Below, piece by piece: positions 58,501 to 64,000 of a stretch of DNA of 64,000 nt; within the stretch, counting starts at the first letter, position 1, and each line of letters begins with the position of its first letter. Source of the stretch: Diadema setosum (Eukaryota; Echinodermata; Echinoidea; Diadematoida; Diadematidae); the NCBI RefSeq assembly GCF_964275005.1, contig NC_092706.1, positions 24,585,942 to 24,649,941 on the forward strand, in the 5' to 3' direction. The notes under the pieces were generated by a model. The model was not told the DNA's origin. It did no database searches and saw only the letters and a list, made by a program, of their open reading frames with translations. The translations under genes and the position numbers were made by a program.

Positions 58501-61199
58501 CGCTAGCGCACACAAATCGAAGAAGGGAAGATATTGAGGGTCTTTACTATCAAAAGAGCAATGGATAATTATGTACATGTATTGTGCCGAAAAACACAAT
58601 CATCACACACAGTTTATCTATTGGAAAGGAATAAATTCATCAGTTCATGAAGTGAACATAGTGCCGGTGAAACTATCATTTTTAGATTAGTTTTACGTAT
58701 CATAATTTTTCGGGGTTGTTGTGTTATTGCGGATATTTTTCAATGATGTAGTCTTGTAAGATTTCAATTCTGTATGCTTTTCACGAAATTTATCTTTTAT
58801 ATAATGGTATTGAGGGAAACGCATGATACAAATTTTGCTTACTAGATTCGCCTTCATTTTCAACGTTCAACATGTAATGCATTTTGGCTTCACAATTACA
58901 AGTAATTGTGCGTTTGTATCATATTTCCATAAATATATGAAGAATAATAACATGTACAGGCCTATTTCTCTTTTTTTTTTGGGGGGGGGGGGGGCTGTGA
59001 CACGGTTTGCACTTACATTTTGTGTTGAAAATGAAAATGAATAAATGAAATGAAGTGAATGAAATAAAAAAAAACACGCAGATAAACAAACAAGGCCCAC
59101 TGCTTGTGTTATTTTGTATGCCATATTATTAGAAATGATTAATGTTTGTATACCAATAGTTGAAATCATTAAAACATATACAAAAAGCAAGGCCCTCCTA
59201 ATCAATGTATCTTGCTGAGGAAATTGTATATGCTTGTAAACTTTGATTGCAAAGTATGCTTGTAACTGCGTCTTTTTTTTTTCATAATGTGGTATCAATA
59301 GAGTTAATTGTTTATGGCAGGTCGTCCAGGATGGTCATGCATAATACAGCGCCATTTTAACGCATGCGTATTATAATTTTTGTTTGATGTATTCGCTGTT
59401 GACGATTCAACATTATCATCATTTTCATATAGTCACTCAACCTCGTTACGCCGTTCTATCGTTTCATTGATTTGTTAATTTATTTTGATATACAGTACGT
59501 GTCTGGTGGTACTTTACGGGATGTCTAGGCTGTCAAACTTACTATCATGACATGTGTTCGGATAATTATGTACATGTGTGTAGGACGTACGTATGTATTC
59601 ATGTATGCGTGTATGTATATATTATACATGTGTATGTGTGTTTGTGCATAATATGCACACACTAGTACGTATATTATACGTACTAATTCATTCTTTCATT
59701 CATGCATATACCTTCATACTTATACTCCTTTGTATCTCTCTCTCTCCGTAAATATATAATAATCATATGTACATCCCTACATGTACGAAATACTCGAGTA
59801 GATGTATTCATTTAGCTGCTTCTTCTTAATGTTTTGTTTTGTTTTGTTTACCCATTTGTGTTCTGATTTTTTCTTCTGTATTATGTTGATTACGTCTTTA
59901 GCTTTATATACTGGACCACGTTTTATAATTATAGTTATAATCATAATGATTGTTTATTTATAATTATTATCATGATTATAATTGTTTCGGTCTGTTTCTC
60001 CGTCTCTTCCTTTTTCTCCTCCCCGTCTCTCTCTCTCTCTCTCTCTCTTTGCTCCTTCTCTTGATTTGAACAAAGAGTTATTTCACAGAACGTCAGTGAT
60101 ATTCTTTGGTTTGAATCTTCCTCCACCTCGGACGTCACCCCAAACTCGCCTGCTCTCGCTAAGCCTCATTCTCCTTGCGCATACCCTCGGGTCAGGCAGC
60201 GAGTGAGTCAAGAAACTTTCTTCTTTTTTTCTTGGTCATGTTTACCCGGTGTAATCTTTCCCGCCAAAATAAACTGCCGAGAGCTTGAGAGGGAGCGCGC
60301 CTGGGATGCTCAGAATGACATTCGTTCTGAGAGATCTTATTCAACTCTCACAGCGAGGGTTGCGTTCACATCTGTGGAACTGAGGTTTCATCGGATTGAA
60401 GATCTGATGTGTACATTTTGTGGAAAGGGCTTAAATGAAAGCCAATGACTCTTATTTGCTCGACTTGGACAAAATTATAGACGAATAGTAACACTGCGAT
60501 ATTAGTGTGTAAGTCATATATCATCATATTCCTTTTACATGCCCAGAACGACTTTCGTTTTGAAAGCTCTTATTTAGGTCACATCTCTGGTCATGTTCAC
60601 TTGATAGGCTTATAAGACACAATCTAACTGTTGATGTGCTTTGCGCGATGTCATGTTATTGAAAAAGACAAGAAATATACACAAATAATTACATTTGGTC
60701 AGAATAATTTTACTCTGTTTGAGATTTGTAGAAGTTCAAGCGTAATGGTGCATTAGTGAAATAGACAAGGAATGCTTGTCTGAAGTTAATCTATAGGTTT
60801 AACTTATAACTATCCATATGTCTGCATCCCATCTTCTTTCTGCTTATATGTTTCCTCCATCTCACTCTCTCTATACATTCATACCTTTTATCGCTCCTCC
60901 TCTCTCCCCTCCCTCTCTTGTCTCTCTCCCCCTGTCTTTTATATCCTTCTCCTATCTATCTATTCCTGTCCTATCTATTCATCTTTCTTTCTCACTCTCC
61001 CTCTCTTTCAATCTACCTGACTTTCTCGACGTCAGGGCAGATACACGCAAGTAGAGCAAGCATAAATATTATGCTGATAATACCGTCTCTATTTGTGTTG
61101 AATTGAAATGGAGCACAATAAATCATGCCACTAAATCTGGAATCGACGACTAAACACGATTTCAAACATTAGGGTAATTCACTCACAGTATTAAAGTCC
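55546..61199. other. Non-coding stretch
   Basis: No gene supported. Overlapping short ORFs at 57.5-58.0 kb on both strands come from a less AT-rich patch without a recognisable domain. C- or G-runs lie near 56154, 58350 and 58980. Possible AAATG-tailed retroposon end near 59020-59070. Confidence 0.4.
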
Positions 61200-61480
61200 C
61201 CAGCTTACGGTGTACCGTCATCTTTGCCGATGACGTAGACTTGGGGATTGTTCTGGGAAGGCGGGAGCTTCGAGGCGATTGACCTTTCCCGTCATGACGT
61301 CAACGATGGGCGTGGCCGTTCGAGCCCGGCGCCATTCCCCGCTGGAGGTATGCGCGCTAAGGACCGGAGGACGTAACCCCGACCGCGGTGTCGTTACAAA
61401 GTTTCCTATCATCGCCGATAGGACGAAGTTATAAGCGTCATAACATTGGAGGATATGATACGGCAAGGGGAGGGTGGTGG
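61200..61480 (-). other. GC-rich patch, possible exon
   Basis: CpG-rich compared with its surroundings. On the minus strand one frame reads NNPQVYVIGKDD directly before a GTACAC donor-like site, and another is open for 82 codons. The two frames differ and no acceptor could be fixed, so no gene is called. Confidence 0.2.
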
Positions 61481-62051
61481 TGCGGGGAAAGATGCTAAAG
61501 TGCCAGCGGGAAATCAGATATTTTTAGTCAGACGGAACGGTGTCATCACCAATTACTAAACCTACTTTTATCTGTGCCGTTCAATCAGTGAAGAGGCGAG
61601 GGTAAATGGTAGGTACTTAATGATGTGTGTAAGTTAAGGATCAGAGGCTTCGGATGCCATAGCCTTTATTCCGCCTGACCTTTCGTTGACCTTCAAGTTT
61701 AGATGATGCTAGGGAGAGAATGCGATATGCAAACACCAATGAAATATCATACTGGAATGTGTTATGGCCGAAATAGAGCCAAGTTATGTGGTATCCATTT
61801 CTACCAACTTGAAAATGTTGGTTTGGAAGGATTTTGTGCTACGTGAAGGTGCTCTTTTCTCATAGGGGCGGGAGGAAGGGTTCATGTTATGGAGAATGAA
61901 ATAGATATTAAAAGCATAAAGACTTATTCTCGGGTGCATGCATGTTCCCTTTGTGTATGTATGCGGGCAGCGTGCCCTGGAGCAATTATTACAAAGTCTA
62001 GGCGCCAGAGGCTGAACCTTGTTTTACCCCCCTCCCCCAAGTTTTTATGTG

Positions 62052-63160
62052 GTTTTACCCTATTTCGAGTGTGCTTGATCCGAATCTGGATGATGATACA
62101 ACTCTCACATCCTTTAGGATTTGGAAATATTCAAAATGACGGCCAAAATGGAAGCCAAAAAATGAAATTCTTATACATTTCCTCATAGATTGATTTTTTA
62201 ACAACAGTGTTCTTTAACTATTGACTATTTTTACTATATTGACAATGTTTATGTTATTGTTTGGTAAATATATTTCATTTCTTTTCATTTCATTTCATAG
62301 AAATTAAATTTCCTTATAGATAGATGGAAAATGGAATTCAAACAAAGAGGAAGTTTTACTTTATTTCACGGTTGGCGAATCCAAATTTGCATGATGCAAC
62401 TTCTACTTTCTTAAAGATTTTGACATATTAAAGATGGCTGCCAAAAATTGAAATTCCCATAAATTTCCTTGTAAATGGTGAAAAAAAAAATGAAGATTTG
62501 ATGGTTGTAACCATTTCGGGAATGTTGAATCCGAATCTAGATGAAGCGATTCTTGAATCCCTGAGGATTTTGAGATATTCAAAATGGCCACCAAAAATCT
62601 TAATGTAATGAATTCCTTATGAAATGCGAAAGAATTGAAAATGATTCGATAGTTTTGCCCTATTTCATGGGTGCGGAATCCGAATCTGGTCGATGCAACC
62701 CTTGCATCATTGAAGTTTGTGAGATATTCAAAACGGTCGCCACAATGGACAGAAGATGTTCTTGAATATATCAAAACTCTCAAGGATTCAAAAGTCTAAC
62801 ATCAACCAGATTTGGATTCAGCACCCACGAAAATAGTAACGGTATAGTGTTTGTATTGATTTATTCAAAATTTTGAAAGAAATACTTAAGTTGGAATTTC
62901 AATTTTAGGCGGCCATTTTGGATATTTAGAGAAACTTCAAGAAGAAAAAAAAAAAACTTGGTATGTCCATATTTGGATTCAGCACCTTCGAAATAGATTA
63001 AAAACGTGAAATCTTTTCATTTTTTCAACATCTAAAAGGAAATAATTATACAGAAATTTAAATTGTTGGTGGCCATCTTGACAATCTCAAAACCTTCAAG
63101 GATGAGAGAGTTATTGCATCATCCAGATTCAAATACATCGCCCTTGAAGTAGGGGAGAAC
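62052..63160. repeat. Array of ~150-bp degenerate units that switches orientation
   Basis: Forward units, each with a CCCTATTTC-like start and a GAATCCGAATCTGGATGATG core ending ATATTCAAAATGGCCGCC-like, recur near 62052, 62355, 62503 and 62653. Inverted units (GGCGGCCATTTTGGATAT, then TTGGATTCAGCACC) lie near 62811, 62972 and 63126. The gap after the first unit equals two periods and contains a (CATTT)n tract. Confidence 0.7.
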
Positions 63161-63163
63161 CAT

Positions 63164-63197
<34 letters not shown>
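63164..63197. repeat. (CA)n microsatellite
   Basis: About 17 CA units. Confidence 0.95.
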
Positions 63198-63201
<4 letters not shown>

Positions 63202-63558
63202 AAAAAGAAAAAAAAAACCAAAAACATTGGGCGAACGGTAAAACAAAGTTACTGTGTAGGTCCAAAATCTAACTTTAGCACCCAGACTTCATAAATGCAG
63301 TCGTGGTGATTTAACTTTTCTACACGAACTCTCTGTATTGATCTGTACATTGAAATGGTAAAAGAAACAAACCATTTTATTCCTTACGTCCACTAAGGGT
63401 TAATATGTGTCTTGTGTATACATGCCTTCATTTGCCTTCACATACGCTTACAATAAAGTGCAGACACAGTTTACTTTGATTATGATTCTTATATTTTAAG
63501 GCAGGATATGAAGTGTGCCAAATAAAAGAAACAGAAAACGCAACGTTCCGTTTGAAAT

Positions 63559-63828
63559 ACATCCAAAAGTTGTATTTACCTGTGACAGTTTTTACGACCT
63601 GAACAGACGTCAGGTCAGAGAGGTCATCTGGATTAAGAGAACCACAACATGAACCGGGGCGGGGGATGGGGGGGGGGGGGGGGGGTGGCATACCAACTGT
63701 ATGCTATACCAACTGTACGCTATCACTCGGATGTCACACCAAATCATCAGTTGCCGATTAGCCATCGTTTGAGAAAAGTGACAGCCCGCCGTCGAGACTG
63801 TCACAGGTAAATACAACTTTTGGATGTG
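63559..63828. mobile_element. 270-bp MITE with perfect 31-bp TIRs
   Basis: ACATCCAAAAGTTGTATTTA and the following 11 bases are repeated as an exact reverse complement at the right end. The interior has a G-run of about 16 and a small tandem repeat of TATGCTATACCAACTGTA type. Perfect ends suggest recent movement. Confidence 0.75.
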
Positions 63829-64000
63829 TTTAGAGAACTCTTTATTCCAACGTTTGGCAGTATCTTAAAGAGAATACAGTACTTTAAGCACATATTGTAC
63901 GGGCTCTCCACTGTCTTTGCTTGGCTGCCGTCGGTTGCAGTTACACGACTTCTGTGTACTTTATTTTAGTACTGCCTTGCGATATTCAATTCAGATAACA

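Noticed and set aside
1-64000. CRISPR arrays, bacterial operons or rRNA genes
   Set aside because: No regularly spaced identical repeats with unique spacers, no operon structure and no rRNA-like stretch; the DNA is clearly animal nuclear.

Overview
The window is animal nuclear DNA: AT-rich, intron-bearing, full of microsatellites, hairpin-type MITEs, SINE and LINE debris and one LTR element, with few genes. An echinoderm is the most likely source. The reasons are multi-domain C-type lectins with phase-1 exons, a near-intronless class A GPCR, a Gmr1-type LTR element and recurrent CTAACGTTAG-type motifs. This is inference; no species marker was recognised.

Minus strand, 0.9-17.8 kb: two lectin genes lie in tandem. 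The right-hand gene (17837 down to 8853) has eight recognised exons whose phases join without a slip into about 602 codons ending in a stop. It encodes CTLD, CTLD, PAN/apple and a six-bladed YWTD-like beta-propeller, with a poly(A) signal about 365 bp past the stop. Its signal-peptide exon was not found. The left-hand gene (3904 down to 922 and off the window) repeats the CTLD-CTLD start with the same exon lengths and phases. Introns and the intergenic gap hold a LINE fragment, two SINE families, a 337-bp hairpin and two foldback elements.

18-21 kb holds a composite microsatellite palindrome and a CpG-rich island bounded by hairpins. 21961-28322 is a Gmr1-like Ty3/gypsy fossil with 997-bp LTRs identical by eye, a tRNA-Pro-type primer site, a SCAN-like gag and integrase placed before the RNase H region. 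It looks broken (about one or two breaks) but very young.

28.3-34 kb is repeat-rich non-coding DNA. 34061-35278 (+) is one clear orphan peptide-type rhodopsin-family GPCR. 37.2-38.6 kb is an insertion-like block between two copies of one interrupted (TAATA)n tract. 40.6-41.3 kb (-) is an unexplained 247-codon ORF. From 44 kb to the right end I see no convincing gene. That part is a museum of short inverted-repeat elements, including a MITE nested in another MITE with its empty site preserved in sister copies, and an array of ~150-bp degenerate units that flips orientation midway.
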